A DNA stretch of 64,000 bases from positions 1 to 64,000 of the forward strand of contig PQKR01000012.1 of assembly GCA_002918705.1 (NCBI GenBank). Direction: 5' to 3'. Source of the DNA: Escherichia sp. ESNIH1. Its GTDB lineage: Bacteria > Pseudomonadota > Gammaproteobacteria > Enterobacterales > Enterobacteriaceae. Shown here one piece after another: positions 45,681 to 55,717 of this stretch; the first letter of the stretch is position 1, and each line of letters opens with the position of its first letter. A program made the position numbers and the translations under genes. Below the pieces are notes generated by a model. That model saw only the letters and a program-made list of their open reading frames with translations. It was not told the DNA's origin and searched no databases.

Positions 45681-46178
45681 CTACTTACTACCGGTACTGC
45701 TACTCGATAACGTTAGCGGAGAGTCCTGCTGCATTTTTGCAACGTCGCGCAGCTGAGCGATCCGCTGTTGGTGCTTGTCATGTAAAACCGCCTGTTGCTC
45801 GGGCGTAAGCAGGTGGTACATCTGGTTGCGAACCCGGGCCATTTCGACCTGACGGGCAACCTGCTCCTGCGCCATCTTTTCTGCCTGAGCGCGTACGGCG
45901 TTTTCATCAAATTTTTCTGCGGTCACGAGGTCGTGCATAGTCTCGATTTCGCTAACATTAACAGGGGGCAGCTTATGCCTTGCCTGTTGCATCAAATCAC
46001 GCAGTTGCTGGCGTTGATGCTCGGTTAAACTGATGCCGTCAAACATATGACTCTGGGTATTACGCGGTGCAAGTTCTTCCGACGTATGCCAGTTATCGCC
46101 TGTTACGACTTCAGCTGCGTGGCCAACCGTACTTAACGCCAGCGTTGAGGCCATGACGGCAGCGGTAACAATGCGCAT
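45681..46178 (-). CDS. cpxP: periplasmic Cpx inhibitor/chaperone CpxP
   Basis: Binds the CpxA sensor domain and damps the Cpx response; itself degraded with misfolded substrates by DegP. The ATG at 46178 is preceded by an in-frame GTG codon. 165 residues, with a signal peptide ending near 22 (HAA|EV). The two LTxxQ-family motifs are LTEHQRQQL near residue 52 and LTPEQQAVL near 125. Strongly CpxR-activated in E. coli; a CpxR box lies in the 150 bp gap to cpxR. The mRNA 3' end yields CpxQ. Confidence 0.96.
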   Translation of the reverse strand: MRIVTAAVMASTLALSTVGHAAEVVTGDNWHTSEELAPRNTQSHMFDGISLTEHQRQQLRDLMQQARHKLPPVNVSEIETMHDLVTAEKFDENAVRAQAEKMAQEQVARQVEMARVRNQMYHLLTPEQQAVLHDKHQQRIAQLRDVAKMQQDSPLTLSSSSTGSK

Positions 46179-46258
46179 CACTTGCTCCCAAAATCGTTTG
46201 TGTCGCCAATCAACTGAACTCAGTCTACGATTCAGGCTGCAAACTAGCGTCAGGGGGT

Positions 46259-46273
46259 GTAAAACAACGTAAA
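46259..46273. promoter_or_regulatory. CpxR box between cpxP and cpxR
   Basis: GTAAA-ACAAC-GTAAA, an exact match to the GTAAA-N5-GTAAA CpxR consensus, lies between the divergent cpxP and cpxRA starts. It supports autoregulation of both transcripts. Confidence 0.93.
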
Positions 46274-46328
46274 GTCATGGATTAGCGCGCCTTGATGACG
46301 TAATTTCTGCCTCGGAGGTATTTAAATA

Positions 46329-47027
46329 ATGAATAAAATTTTGTTAGTTGACGATGACCGAGAGCTTACTTCCCTTTTAAAGGAGCTGCTCGACATGGAA
46401 GGCTTCAATGTGCAGGTTGCCCATGACGGGGAGCAGGCGCTCGACCTCCTGGACGACAGCATCGATCTGCTTTTGCTCGACGTAATGATGCCAAAGAAGA
46501 ATGGTATCGACACCCTTAAAGAGCTACGCCAGACACACCAGACCCCCGTCATTATGCTGACGGCGCGCGGCAGCGAACTGGATCGCGTTCTCGGCCTTGA
46601 GCTGGGCGCGGACGACTATCTGCCTAAACCCTTTAACGATCGCGAGCTGGTGGCCCGTATCCGCGCTATCCTGCGGCGTTCGCACTGGAGCGAGCAGCAG
46701 CAGAACAGCGATAACGGCTCACCAACGCTGGAAGTGGACGCCCTGAGCCTCAACCCGGGCCGCCAGGAGGCCAGCTTTGATGGCCAGTCGCTGGAGCTTA
46801 CCGGTACCGAGTTCACCCTGCTCTATCTGCTGGCGCAGCACCTGGGCCAGGTCGTCTCCAGAGAGCATCTTAGCCAGGAGGTCCTGGGGAAACGCCTGAC
46901 GCCGTTCGATCGCGCGATCGATATGCATATCTCTAACCTGCGTCGTAAGCTGCCGGAGCGTAAAGATGGCCATCCGTGGTTTAAAACGCTGCGCGGACGC
47001 GGCTATCTGATGGTTGCAGCTTCATGA
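46329..47027 (+). CDS. cpxR: envelope-stress response regulator CpxR
   Basis: OmpR-family transcription factor phosphorylated by CpxA. The 232 residues equal E. coli. The receiver domain (residues 1-115) has DDD at 8-10, the phospho-acceptor D51 in LLLLDVMMPK and Lys in YLPKPF. The winged-helix DNA-binding domain is at about 130-230 (GTEFTLLYLLAQHLGQVVSRE, in part). Its stop overlaps the cpxA start by four bases (ATGA), so translation is coupled. Confidence 0.98.
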   Translation: MNKILLVDDDRELTSLLKELLDMEGFNVQVAHDGEQALDLLDDSIDLLLLDVMMPKKNGIDTLKELRQTHQTPVIMLTARGSELDRVLGLELGADDYLPKPFNDRELVARIRAILRRSHWSEQQQNSDNGSPTLEVDALSLNPGRQEASFDGQSLELTGTEFTLLYLLAQHLGQVVSREHLSQEVLGKRLTPFDRAIDMHISNLRRKLPERKDGHPWFKTLRGRGYLMVAAS

Positions 47028-48397
47028 TAGGAAGTTTGACGGCACGCATCTTTGCTATTTTTTGGCTAACGCTGGCACTGGTGCTCATGCTGGTATTAAT
47101 GGTGCCTAAGCTGGACTCCCGGCAAATGACGGAGCTGCTGGATAGCGAGCAGCGTCAGGGCGTCATGATAGAGCAGCACGTTGAGGCGGAGCTGGCCCTC
47201 GATCCACCAAACGATTTGATGTGGTGGCGGCGGCTGTTTCGCGCAATTGATAAGTGGGCACCGCCGGGGCAGCGCCTGCTGCTGGTGACCAGTGAAGGCC
47301 GGGTGATCGGCGCTGAACGCAGTGAAATGCAGATCATTCGTAACTTTATTGGCCAGGCGGATAACTCTGATCATCCGCAGAAGAAAAAATATGGACGGGT
47401 AGAGCTGGTAGGGCCGTTTTCCATCCGCGACGGGGAAGATAACTACCAGCTCTACCTCATCCGTCCGGCGAGCAGTTCCCAGTCCGATTTTATCAACCTG
47501 CTGTTTGACCGACCGCTCCTGCTGCTGATTGTTACCATGCTGATCAGCTCTCCGCTGCTGCTCTGGCTGGCATGGAGCCTGGCAAAACCGGCGCGCAAGC
47601 TGAAAAACGCGGCGGACGAGGTCGCGCAAGGTAACCTGCGCCAGCATCCGGAGCTGGAATCCGGGCCGCAGGAGTTTCTTGCCGCCGGGGCCAGCTTTAA
47701 CCAGATGGTAACCGCCCTTGAGCGGATGATGACAACCCAGCAGCGCCTGCTCTCTGACATCTCTCACGAGCTGCGCACCCCGCTAACGCGTTTACAGCTG
47801 GGCACCGCCCTGCTGCGCCGCCGCAGCGGCGAGAGCAAGGAGCTGGCCCGCATTGAGACCGAAGCGCAGCGCCTCGACAGCATGATCAACGATCTGCTGG
47901 TCATGTCGCGCAACCAGCAGAAAAATGCGCTATTGAGCGAGACCGTTAAGGCTAATCATCTGTGGAAAGACGTGCTGGATAACGCCGCCTTTGAAGCCGA
48001 GCAGATGGGGAAATCCCTTACCGTTAACTTCCCGCCGGGGCCGTGGCCGCTTTACGGTAACCCGAGCGCAATGGAGAGCGCCCTGGAAAATATCGTGCGT
48101 AACGCCCTGCGCTATTCGCATACCAGGATTGAGGTGAGCTTTGCGGTGGATAAAGAGGGCGTGACGGTTAACGTCGATGACGATGGGCCGGGCGTCAGTG
48201 CGGAGGATCGCGAGCAGATTTTCCGCCCGTTCTATCGTACCGACGAGGCGCGCGATCGTGAATCCGGCGGTACCGGGCTGGGGCTGGCGATTGTTGAGAC
48301 GGCGATTCAGCAGCACCGCGGCTGGGTGAAGGCCGACGACAGCCCGCTGGGCGGCTTACGCCTCACGATCTGGCTGCCGCTGCATAAGCGTTCGTAA
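47024..48397 (+). CDS. cpxA: envelope-stress sensor histidine kinase CpxA
   Basis: Inner-membrane sensor kinase/phosphatase for CpxR. The 457 residues equal E. coli. Membrane helices lie at about 8-28 and 165-185, flanking a periplasmic PAS-like sensor domain. A HAMP domain, the DHp His in DISHELRTPLTRLQ (about residue 248), and an ATPase domain with N-box ENIVRNALRYS, DDDGPGVS and GGTGLGLAI follow. Downstream, a short GC-rich palindrome at 48404-48421 separates it from the convergent yiiM. Confidence 0.98.
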   Translation: MIGSLTARIFAIFWLTLALVLMLVLMVPKLDSRQMTELLDSEQRQGVMIEQHVEAELALDPPNDLMWWRRLFRAIDKWAPPGQRLLLVTSEGRVIGAERSEMQIIRNFIGQADNSDHPQKKKYGRVELVGPFSIRDGEDNYQLYLIRPASSSQSDFINLLFDRPLLLLIVTMLISSPLLLWLAWSLAKPARKLKNAADEVAQGNLRQHPELESGPQEFLAAGASFNQMVTALERMMTTQQRLLSDISHELRTPLTRLQLGTALLRRRSGESKELARIETEAQRLDSMINDLLVMSRNQQKNALLSETVKANHLWKDVLDNAAFEAEQMGKSLTVNFPPGPWPLYGNPSAMESALENIVRNALRYSHTRIEVSFAVDKEGVTVNVDDDGPGVSAEDREQIFRPFYRTDEARDRESGGTGLGLAIVETAIQQHRGWVKADDSPLGGLRLTIWLPLHKRS

Positions 48398-48403
48398 TAT
48401 CCA

Positions 48404-48421
48404 GGCCGGGCGACCCCGGCC
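48404..48421. repeat. short REP-like palindrome between cpxA and yiiM
   Basis: GGCCGGGCGACCCCGGCC looks like a collapsed REP unit with most of the loop lost. It sits at the convergence point of cpxA and yiiM and overlaps the yiiM stop. Confidence 0.6.
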
Positions 48422-49101
48422 TACGGTTTCCTGCCCCACAGTCTGGGCGCAAAGCTCTCAATTTTGCCGCTCAGGCGTCGTTTCTGCATGGTTCTCGCCC
48501 AGCTCACCGAGAGGCCAGCGGCAGAGAGCAGACGGTGGTACTGCTCGTCGTCAAACGGCAGATGCCAGGCGATAGCGGCTGCCTCATAGACGCTCACGTC
48601 GCTACAGCGGGAAACCAGCTCAAAGGGGGCATCGCCGGAGACGTTGCCCGGGGCAATCACCCGGTAGAGCCAGCCCGTGCGCCCGCTCTCTTGCATCAGG
48701 GAAGAGAGATCATGAATGGCAAAATGGTAGTTAACCTTGAAGCAGGGCGAACGCGGTTGGGTCACCTGAATCAGCGCCTCACCCCAGTGAAAGATATCCC
48801 CAATGTAGACGTTTTGCTCAGTTAGCCCCTCGGTAGAGAGGTTCTCGCCAAACGCCGGCGCAACAAAGCGTTCCGCCTGTTCAGGAAATGCGCTTGCCCA
48901 CTCGCGATAGTGCTCGCGTGGGTAGTGGCACAAAGCACGATCCGGCCCGCCGTGGATCTTCTTCTCGGCCTGCTCATCTCCCGCAAGCCCACGCTCAGTT
49001 AACGCCAGCTCGCCGTCAACCTGCACTTTGGCAATGGCGCTTGGCCGACTGCCCTCGTAATTTCTTACTTTTCCGGTAAAAACGTTAACCTGATGGTGCA
49101 T
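48421..49101 (-). CDS. yiiM: MOSC-domain protein YiiM
   Basis: MOSC-domain protein; the E. coli protein confers resistance to N-hydroxylated purines such as 6-N-hydroxylaminopurine through molybdenum-cofactor chemistry. The ATG at 49101 gives 226 residues (E. coli 224); a GTG directly before it is in frame. The MOSC core (about residues 25-165) has GDEQAEKKIHGGPDRALCHYP, GENLSTEGL and the candidate Moco-ligand cysteine in QPRSPCFKV. A C-terminal 3-alpha domain follows (AIAWHLPFDDEQYH). Adjacent to sodA here; E. coli has kdgT between them. Confidence 0.94.
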   Translation of the reverse strand: MHHQVNVFTGKVRNYEGSRPSAIAKVQVDGELALTERGLAGDEQAEKKIHGGPDRALCHYPREHYREWASAFPEQAERFVAPAFGENLSTEGLTEQNVYIGDIFHWGEALIQVTQPRSPCFKVNYHFAIHDLSSLMQESGRTGWLYRVIAPGNVSGDAPFELVSRCSDVSVYEAAAIAWHLPFDDEQYHRLLSAAGLSVSWARTMQKRRLSGKIESFAPRLWGRKP

Positions 49102-49121
49102 CACCGCGCCTTATCCAGAGA

Positions 49122-49152
49122 CAAAAAAAGCGAGTCATTAGACTCGCTTTTC
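49122..49152 (-). terminator. sodA terminator
   Basis: AAGCGAGTC (minus strand) pairs with GACTCGCTT around a short AT loop, followed by a U-run of seven. It lies 20 bp past the sodA stop. Confidence 0.92.
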
Positions 49153-49170
49153 ACCGGTAGCAATGCAACC

Positions 49171-49791
49171 TTATTTTTTAGCAGCGAAACGGGCAGCAGC
49201 TTCGTCCCAGTTCACCACTTCCCAGAATGCCTTGATGTAGTCCGGGCGTTTGTTCTGGTATTTCAGGTAGTAAGCATGTTCCCACACGTCCAGGCCCAGG
49301 ATCGGGAAGCCGGATGCGCCAGAAATAGCTTCACCCATCAGCGGGCTATCCTGGTTTGCAGTAGAGACAACGGCCAGTTTGTCGCCTTTCAGTACCAGCC
49401 ATGCCCAGCCAGAGCCGAAGCGGGTTGCCGCTGCTTTCTCGAACTCTTCTTTGAATTTCTCAACGGAGCCGAAGTCGCGCTCGATAGCGGATTTCAGTTC
49501 ACCCTGCAGGGTAGTGCCGGTTTTCAGGCCTTTCCAGAACAGGCTGTGGTTGGCGTGGCCGCCCGCGTTGTTACGCAGTACGGTTTTCTTGTCAGCCGGA
49601 ACCTGATCCAGTTTTGCGATCAGCTCTTCTACCGGCAGGTTAGCCAGCTCCGGCAGGCTTTCCAGCGCAGCGTTAGCGTTGTTAACGTAGGTCTGGTGAT
49701 GTTTAGTGTGATGGATTTCCATCGTCTGCTTATCGAAGTGTGGTTCCAGTGCATCATAAGCGTACGGCAGTGATGGCAGTGTGTAACTCAT
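49171..49791 (-). CDS. sodA: manganese superoxide dismutase SodA
   Basis: Converts superoxide to hydrogen peroxide and oxygen in the cytosol. Starting at [17 protein letters not shown] gives 206 residues, the E. coli length; an upstream in-frame methionine four codons earlier is not conserved. Metal ligands are His27 (IHHTKHH), His82 (GHANHSLFW), Asp168 and His172 (DVWEHAYYL). [13 protein letters not shown] and the DVWEHAYY signature are typical of the Mn/Fe family. E. coli sodA is controlled by SoxRS, Fur, ArcA and others; a Fur-like site lies upstream at 49874-49892. Confidence 0.98.
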   Translation of the reverse strand: MSYTLPSLPYAYDALEPHFDKQTMEIHHTKHHQTYVNNANAALESLPELANLPVEELIAKLDQVPADKKTVLRNNAGGHANHSLFWKGLKTGTTLQGELKSAIERDFGSVEKFKEEFEKAAATRFGSGWAWLVLKGDKLAVVSTANQDSPLMGEAISGASGFPILGLDVWEHAYYLKYQNKRPDYIKAFWEVVNWDEAAARFAAKK

Positions 49792-49873
49792 AATCATCTC
49801 CATTAATTGTCGGGCGGCGATACTGTTAACGCCGCGTAAGCAGTTGGTTCATTATAGTTAATTAAGTAGTGTT

Positions 49874-49892
49874 GAAAATGTTTATCAATGCC
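49874..49892 (-). promoter_or_regulatory. candidate Fur box upstream of sodA
   Basis: GAAAATGTTTATCAATGCC agrees with the 19 bp Fur consensus at 13 positions. E. coli sodA is Fur-repressed, so the match is plausible but weak on its own. Confidence 0.4.
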
Positions 49893-49920
49893 GTAGTTTT
49901 TATATGGTTATAACCTTTTG

Positions 49921-50775
49921 TTATGTGCCCGGGAGTGATCTGCTACGGTGCCGCCACTGGCTAGGCGCCACGCCGGTTTCACGGGTAAAAACCACGGAAA
50001 AATAGTTGCTGTCTTCAAAACCACAGCGTGTGGCAATTTCACCGATCATCAGCTCGCTGTGCTGCAGCAGATACTGGGCATGACAGATGCGCAGCTGGCG
50101 CAGGTAGTTATTGATTGTCATGCCGGTCTGGGTACGAAACTGCTGACGTAGTGTACGCTCACTACACTGATTTTGCTCACAAAATTGTTCAAGCAAAAAG
50201 GCACGGTTAAGGCTGCTGGCCAGGGCAGTAATAAGCTTATCCAGCAACGCTTCGCTGCGGGTCGCCGAAAGATTATCGGTGGCGTAGCGATGGCGCTTCA
50301 GGGTTAATATGAGCTGGGCAAACAGGGTCTCCGCCAGCGGATCGGAAAGCGGATCCGCTTTGGCGCTCTCATGCTCCAGCTGGCTAATCACCTGCCGCGC
50401 CTGGGCCATGCCGCTGCTGCCGATGCGCCAGTAAGGTATCGGCTCCCCGCCGTCCAGGCCGGGAATATGCGCGGCCCAGTCAAGGTTGAGCGTCAGCCGC
50501 TCCGGGCAGTAGATAATATTTTGCAGAACCAGATCGTTTACTGAGGCGTAGGCGTGACGATCCTCGGCACGGATATAGAAGAGATCGCCCCGGGTAATGC
50601 GGTAGGGACGATCGTTAAGAATATGCAGGCCGTTGCCGCGCCAGACCAGCACCAGCTCGTTAAACTCGTGGGCGTGTTCAGCAAAGACGTTTTGCGGATA
50701 GCGATCGGCCACCGCGACCGCCTGCCCAGGCCTGGCAAAAAAATCCTCTCTCCGCAAAATTAACTGGCCTGCCAC
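49921..50775 (-). CDS. rhaR: AraC-family rhamnose regulator RhaR
   Basis: Activates the rhaSR promoter in response to L-rhamnose. The 284 residues compare with 282 in E. coli RhaR. The N-terminal cupin-like effector domain (about 1-170) contains [10 protein letters not shown] and [18 protein letters not shown]. The C-terminal AraC domain has two helix-turn-helix motifs ([19 protein letters not shown] near 203 and [20 protein letters not shown] near 250). It directly follows rhaS, as in E. coli. No rhaT gene lies between it and sodA. Confidence 0.95.
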   Translation of the reverse strand: MAGQLILRREDFFARPGQAVAVADRYPQNVFAEHAHEFNELVLVWRGNGLHILNDRPYRITRGDLFYIRAEDRHAYASVNDLVLQNIIYCPERLTLNLDWAAHIPGLDGGEPIPYWRIGSSGMAQARQVISQLEHESAKADPLSDPLAETLFAQLILTLKRHRYATDNLSATRSEALLDKLITALASSLNRAFLLEQFCEQNQCSERTLRQQFRTQTGMTINNYLRQLRICHAQYLLQHSELMIGEIATRCGFEDSNYFSVVFTRETGVAPSQWRHRSRSLPGT

Positions 50776-50855
50776 AGCGTCACCTCAACCGCCTTCAACC
50801 TTCTATATTTAGCTGTTTTTTAGCAAGAAAACGGTGACTGCCTTCTCGTTTACGG

Positions 50856-51692
50856 CTATTGCAGCGGCGTGTCCCGCCCCTGGCGAATATCCCGCGGTGA
50901 CCAGCTAAACTCCCGGCGAAAAAGGGTCGAAAAGTGATTGCTGTCGCCGAAACCGCAGCGAAACGCAATGTCAGTAACGCTCTCATCGCTGTGGCGCAGC
51001 AGGTGGCGGGCTTTAATCAGGCGCAGGCGATTCAAGTAGCGCTGCGGGGTCATTCCCGTGTGCTGCTTCAGCTGACGGTGCAGCGTACGCAGTGAGAGAG
51101 CGAAACGGTCGGCAAGAGACTCCCAGCAGACCTCATCCGCAAAGTGATCTTCCAGCCACGCCATCATCTGGTTCAGGCGGGCATCGTTGTTAACGGCGCC
51201 CTCTTCAAGGCTGCTCTTACGCAGCAGCACCAGCAGCTGCATAAACAGGATCTCCCGGCTGGCAAGAGCGGCAGTTCCCTCCTCCTCGCCGCTCTGCTCC
51301 ATCTGGCTGACAATCTGCCGCACCTGCTGTAGCGCTCCCTGGTTAACTCGCCAGTGAGAGGGGTAGTGTCCGTCCTGCTCCTGAGGCAGCAGCTGGTTCA
51401 GGCCTGCCAGGAACTGGAACGCCTCTGGCGAGCGGTAGAGCACGTTGGTCAGGTAGAGATTATCCGTGTGCTCGTAAAGGTGCCTGTCATGGTCGCGGAT
51501 AAAGCAGACGCTCCCCCCGCTGATGGAGTAGGGCTGGCCGTTAAAGACGTGAATGCCCGATCCATGCTCAACGATAACAATCTCATGAAAATCATGGTGA
51601 TGTTCAGGAAACGCCGACTGGGGAAGGCGCGGCTCGATAGCCACAGGCGTTTTACCTGAAGGAAAAAAATCCACGCTGTGTAGTACGGTCAT
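50856..51692 (-). CDS. rhaS: AraC-family rhamnose regulator RhaS
   Basis: Activates rhaBAD and transporter genes with L-rhamnose. The ATG at [14 protein letters not shown] gives 278 residues, the E. coli length; the open frame extends 48 codons upstream, but that part is not conserved. Effector-domain motifs are [20 protein letters not shown] and [20 protein letters not shown]. The DNA-binding helices are [20 protein letters not shown] near 190 and [20 protein letters not shown] near 245. Divergent from rhaB across 300 bp that hold the RhaS and CRP sites. Confidence 0.95.
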   Translation of the reverse strand: MTVLHSVDFFPSGKTPVAIEPRLPQSAFPEHHHDFHEIVIVEHGSGIHVFNGQPYSISGGSVCFIRDHDRHLYEHTDNLYLTNVLYRSPEAFQFLAGLNQLLPQEQDGHYPSHWRVNQGALQQVRQIVSQMEQSGEEEGTAALASREILFMQLLVLLRKSSLEEGAVNNDARLNQMMAWLEDHFADEVCWESLADRFALSLRTLHRQLKQHTGMTPQRYLNRLRLIKARHLLRHSDESVTDIAFRCGFGDSNHFSTLFRREFSWSPRDIRQGRDTPLQ

Positions 51693-51865
51693 GATGGCTT
51701 CCTGAACTGGAGAACATGCCAAAAAGAGTAATGAAGGGCTGACAATCCCACCTTGAATTTTTGACGTCAAAGCGCGCAAACCCGGTCGCTTTTTCAAGAA
51801 ACGGTGTGAAAGATCCGGAAATGCGGCTGGCGTCACATCCGCTGTGAGAGGCGCTATTACTGGAA

Positions 51866-51962
51866 ATTGTGAACACTATCACGTTCATCTTTGCTTTCTT
51901 GCCAGCGCCTAATTTTGTCTGTCCATAGCAAGAAGGTGCGCCGTTAAGGGGGTTCGTAGACT
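51866..51962 (+). promoter_or_regulatory. rhaBAD promoter: CRP site, RhaS half-sites, -10
   Basis: A CRP site TGTGAACACTATCACG (51868-51883) is followed by two 17 bp RhaS-type half-sites: 51887-51903 (ATCTTTGCTTTCTTGCC) and 51920-51936 (TGTCCATAGCAAGAAGG). They are separated by 16 bp and inverted. A -10 TAGACT lies at 51957-51962. The order and spacing match the E. coli rhaBAD promoter closely. The remaining part, 51693-51865, must hold the rhaSR promoter and RhaR sites, which I could not delimit. Confidence 0.88.
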
Positions 51963-51992
51963 GTCGCCATTGACTCTCAGAAGGACTCCACT

Positions 51993-53462
51993 ATGACCTT
52001 TCGCCATTGTGTCGCAGTCGATCTCGGCGCATCCAGTGGACGCGTAATGCTGGCGCGTTACGACAGTGAACAGCGCGCCCTGTCGCTGCGTGAAATTCAC
52101 CGCTTCGTCAACTGCCTGCAAAACGTGGACGGCTTTGCTACCTGGGATATCGACAGCCTGGAGAGTGAGATCCGCCTTGGGCTAAACAAGGTCAGCGCGC
52201 AGGGCATTCAGATCGACAGCATCGGCATTGATACCTGGGGCGTGGACTATGTGCTGCTTGATAAGCACGGCCAGCGCGTCGGTCTGCCGGTGTCATACCG
52301 CGACGGGCGCACGCACGGCGTGATGGCCAGCGCTCAGGCACAGCTCGGCAGAGAGACGATCTACCAACGCAGCGGCATTCAGTTTCTGCCGTTCAATACG
52401 CTCTACCAGCTGCGTGCCTTTGTCGAGCAGCTGCCAGAGCAGGCAGCGCAGGTGGCGCATGCCCTGCTGATCCCCGACTACTTCAGCTTTCGCCTGACGG
52501 GCAAGATGAACTGGGAGTACACCAACGCCACCACCACCCAGCTGGTGAATATCAATAGCGATGACTGGGATGAGGAGCTGCTGGCCTGGACCGGTGCTGA
52601 CAAAGCCTGGTTTGGCACACCAACCCAGCCGGGCAGGGTGATTGGCCACTGGCTAAGCCTGCAGGGAACAGCGATCCCGGTCATAGCCGTCGCCAGCCAT
52701 GATACCGCCAGCGCGGTGATCGCCTCGCCGCTGAGCGATGCGGACAGCGCCTACCTCTCCTCTGGCACCTGGTCCCTGATGGGTTTTGAGAGCCAAACCC
52801 CCTATACCAACGAGGCGGCGCTGGCGGCCAATATCACCAACGAGGGCGGTGCCGAAGGGCGCTACCGGGTGCTGAAAAACATCATGGGCCTGTGGCTGCT
52901 GCAGCGGGTGCTGAAAGAGCAGAACGTGACCGACTTGCCTGCCCTGATTGCTGATACCGAGCAGCTAACCGCCTGCCGGATCCTGATTAACCCCAACGAC
53001 GAGCGTTTTATCAACCCGCAAAACATGAGCGACGAGATCCGCGCCGCCTGCCGTGGATCCGGCCAGCCGGAGCCAGAAGGTCCCGCCGAGCTGGCGCGCT
53101 GCATCTTCGACAGTCTTGCCCTGCTCTATGCCGACGTGCTCGGCGAGCTGGCAGCGCTGCGCGGCAGACCGTTCCGCCAGCTGCATATCGTTGGCGGCGG
53201 CTGCCAGAACCGACTCCTCAACCAGCTCTGCGCCGACGCCTGCGGCGTCACCGTCGTCGCTGGCCCCGTCGAAGCTTCGACGCTGGGCAATATCGGTATT
53301 CAGCTGATGGCGCTGGACGAGCTGAACAACGTTGACGCTTTCCGTCAGGTCGTAACGGCCAATTACCACCTGACCACCTTTATTCCACAACCTGACAGTG
53401 AAATTGCCCGCCACGCTGCGCAGTTTCAAACCAAACAACAGAGAAAGGAGCTTTGCGCATGA
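51993..53462 (+). CDS. rhaB: L-rhamnulokinase RhaB
   Basis: Phosphorylates L-rhamnulose at C1. The 489 residues equal E. coli RhaB. FGGY-type sugar kinase: the N-terminal [17 protein letters not shown] nucleotide region, [13 protein letters not shown] near residue 75, [11 protein letters not shown] and the C-terminal [16 protein letters not shown] (ATP-binding). Its TGA stop overlaps the rhaA ATG (ATGA), so the two are translationally coupled. Confidence 0.97.
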   Translation: MTFRHCVAVDLGASSGRVMLARYDSEQRALSLREIHRFVNCLQNVDGFATWDIDSLESEIRLGLNKVSAQGIQIDSIGIDTWGVDYVLLDKHGQRVGLPVSYRDGRTHGVMASAQAQLGRETIYQRSGIQFLPFNTLYQLRAFVEQLPEQAAQVAHALLIPDYFSFRLTGKMNWEYTNATTTQLVNINSDDWDEELLAWTGADKAWFGTPTQPGRVIGHWLSLQGTAIPVIAVASHDTASAVIASPLSDADSAYLSSGTWSLMGFESQTPYTNEAALAANITNEGGAEGRYRVLKNIMGLWLLQRVLKEQNVTDLPALIADTEQLTACRILINPNDERFINPQNMSDEIRAACRGSGQPEPEGPAELARCIFDSLALLYADVLGELAALRGRPFRQLHIVGGGCQNRLLNQLCADACGVTVVAGPVEASTLGNIGIQLMALDELNNVDAFRQVVTANYHLTTFIPQPDSEIARHAAQFQTKQQRKELCA

Positions 53463-54718
53463 CCACTCCAATTGAACAAGCCTGGGAACTGGCTAAGCAA
53501 CGGTTTGCCGCGGTAGGCGTTGACGTTGAGGAGGCGCTGCGCCAGCTCGATCGCCTGCCGGTCTCCATGCACTGCTGGCAGGGCGACGACGTGGCCGGGT
53601 TTGAGAACCCGCAGGGCGGCTTGACCGGCGGGATCCAGGCCACCGGCAACTACCCGGGCAAAGCGCGCAGCGCCGAGGAGCTGCGGGCGGATCTGGAGCA
53701 GGCTCTGAGCCTGATCCCCGGACCAAAACGCCTGAACCTGCATGCCATCTACCTTGAGTCAGAGACGCCGGTGGAGCGTAACGCCATCAGGCCCGAGCAC
53801 TTTACAAACTGGGTGGCGTGGGCAAAAGCGCAGAAGCTGGGCCTGGACTTCAACCCCTCCTGCTTCTCGCACCCGCTGAGCGCCGATGGCTTTACCCTCT
53901 CCCACGCCAACGACGAGATCCGCCAGTTCTGGATCGACCACGTTAAAGCCTGCCGTCGCGTCTCGGCGTACTTTGGCGAGCAGCTGGGCACGCCGTCGGT
54001 GATGAACATCTGGGTTCCGGACGGCATGAAAGATGTCACCGTTGACCGCCTTGCGCCGCGCCAGCGCCTGCTCGCCGCGCTGGATGAGGCCCTGAGCGAA
54101 AAGCTGAGCCTGGATCATCACATCGATGCCGTAGAGAGCAAGCTGTTTGGCATCGGTGCGGAGAGCTACACCGTCGGCTCGAACGAGTTTTACATGGGCT
54201 ATGCCACTAGCCGGCAGACCGCGCTCTGCCTGGATGCAGGCCACTTCCATCCGACGGAGGTGATCTCCGACAAGATCTCCGCCGCCATGCTCTATATCCC
54301 GCGCCTGCTGCTGCACGTTAGCCGCCCGGTGCGCTGGGACAGCGATCACGTAGTGCTGCTGGATGACGAAACTCAGGCCATCGCCAGCGAAATCGTCCGC
54401 CACGATCTCTTTGACCGGGTACACATTGGCCTCGACTTCTTTGATGCGTCGATCAACCGCATCGCCGCATGGGTGATTGGCACCCGTAACATGAAAAAAG
54501 CCCTGCTGCGTGCCCTGCTGGAGCCGACCGCTCAGCTGCGCGCTCTGGAAGCCGAGGGCGACTATACCGCCCGTCTGGCGCTGCTGGAGGAGCAAAAATC
54601 GCTGCCGTGGCAGGCGGTCTGGGAGATGTACTGCCAGCGCCACGATACCCCGGCGGGGAGCCAGTGGCTGGACAGCGTCCGCGCCTATGAGAAAGAGATT
54701 TTAAGCAACCGTAAATAA
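53459..54718 (+). CDS. rhaA: L-rhamnose isomerase RhaA
   Basis: Mn-dependent isomerase converting L-rhamnose to L-rhamnulose. The start overlapping the rhaB stop gives 419 residues, as in E. coli. It is a TIM barrel with [15 protein letters not shown] near residue 35, [18 protein letters not shown] near 140, the metal-binding [18 protein letters not shown]-like segment near 220, and [13 protein letters not shown] near 260. A REP unit separates it from rhaD. Confidence 0.97.
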   Translation: MTTPIEQAWELAKQRFAAVGVDVEEALRQLDRLPVSMHCWQGDDVAGFENPQGGLTGGIQATGNYPGKARSAEELRADLEQALSLIPGPKRLNLHAIYLESETPVERNAIRPEHFTNWVAWAKAQKLGLDFNPSCFSHPLSADGFTLSHANDEIRQFWIDHVKACRRVSAYFGEQLGTPSVMNIWVPDGMKDVTVDRLAPRQRLLAALDEALSEKLSLDHHIDAVESKLFGIGAESYTVGSNEFYMGYATSRQTALCLDAGHFHPTEVISDKISAAMLYIPRLLLHVSRPVRWDSDHVVLLDDETQAIASEIVRHDLFDRVHIGLDFFDASINRIAAWVIGTRNMKKALLRALLEPTAQLRALEAEGDYTARLALLEEQKSLPWQAVWEMYCQRHDTPAGSQWLDSVRAYEKEILSNRK

Positions 54719-54748
54719 GCGCTCCGTTTGCCGGGGTTACAGATGAGA

Positions 54749-54778
54749 GTAGGCCGGGTAAGCGCAGCGCCACCCGGC
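54749..54778. repeat. REP element between rhaA and rhaD
   Basis: GTAGGCCGGGTAAGCGCAGC followed by GCCACCCGGC lies inside the rhaBAD operon, 23 bp before the rhaD ATG. It could adjust the relative amount of the aldolase message. Confidence 0.88.
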
Positions 54779-54800
54779 ATTTTTAAGGAACACAGAGACT

Positions 54801-55631
54801 ATGCAGAACATACAAGATTCATGGTTCGTCCAGGGGATGATCAAAGCGACCTCTGACGCCTGGCTGAAGGGCTGGGACGAGCGCAACGGCGGTAACCTGA
54901 CCCTGCGCCTGGACGACGGAGATATCGCCCCCTTTGAAGCTGAATTCCACGCCAGCCCGCGCTATATCACCCTGAGCCAGCCGATGCCGCTGCTGGCTAA
55001 TACGCCGTTTATCGTTACCGGCTCCGGCAAGTTTTTCCGTAATGTGCAGCTCGACCCGGTCGCTAACTTAGGGATTGTTAAAGTCGACAGCGACGGCGCG
55101 GGCTACCACATTCTCTGGGGGTTGACCGACGAAGCCGTTCCCACCTCCGAACTGCCGGCGCACTTCCTCTCCCACTGCGAGCGCATCAAGGCCACCGACG
55201 GCAAAGACCGTGTGATTATGCACTGCCATGCCACCAACCTGATCGCCCTCACCTATGTGTTGGAAAACGATACGGATGTGATCACCCGCAAACTGTGGGA
55301 AGGCAGTACCGAATGTCTGGTTGTGTTTCCTGACGGCGTTGGCATTCTGCCTTGGATGGTCCCGGGCACCGATGAAATTGGCCAGGCCACCGCAGCGCAG
55401 ATGTCCCGGCACTCGCTGGTGCTGTGGCCGTTCCACGGCGTCTTTGGCAGCGGTCCAACGCTGGACGAAGCCTTTGGCCTGATCGACACCGCCGAGAAGT
55501 CTGCCGAAGTATTGGTGAAGGTCTACTCGATGGGCGGCATGAAGCAGACCATCACTCAGGAGGAGTTGATTGCCCTCGGCAAACGCTTTGGCGTGACGCC
55601 GATGGCCAGCGCACTCGAGCTTTATAAATAA
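54801..55631 (+). CDS. rhaD: L-rhamnulose-1-phosphate aldolase RhaD
   Basis: Zinc class II aldolase splitting L-rhamnulose-1-phosphate into dihydroxyacetone phosphate and L-lactaldehyde. The 276 residues compare with 274 in E. coli. GNLTLRL, the [11 protein letters not shown] phosphate-binding stretch, zinc histidines in IMHCHATN (near 141-143) and [15 protein letters not shown] (near 212) are intact. Lactaldehyde made here is probably reduced by the dehydrogenase encoded about 4.7 kb downstream. Confidence 0.97.
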   Translation: MQNIQDSWFVQGMIKATSDAWLKGWDERNGGNLTLRLDDGDIAPFEAEFHASPRYITLSQPMPLLANTPFIVTGSGKFFRNVQLDPVANLGIVKVDSDGAGYHILWGLTDEAVPTSELPAHFLSHCERIKATDGKDRVIMHCHATNLIALTYVLENDTDVITRKLWEGSTECLVVFPDGVGILPWMVPGTDEIGQATAAQMSRHSLVLWPFHGVFGSGPTLDEAFGLIDTAEKSAEVLVKVYSMGGMKQTITQEELIALGKRFGVTPMASALELYK

Positions 55632-55639
55632 GAACATCG

Positions 55640-55663
55640 CGCCCCGCTCACTGAGACGGGGCG
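55640..55663 (+). other. hairpin between rhaD and the transporter genes
   Basis: CGCCCCG (55640-55646) pairs with CGGGGCG (55657-55663), without a U-run. Sitting at the enzyme-transporter junction, it may act as a stabiliser or partial terminator. Confidence 0.45.
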
Positions 55664-55717
55664 AAGCCACACCTGCAAGCCCTACACAACTAACTCAATA
55701 TCAGTGGAGTAAAAGCA

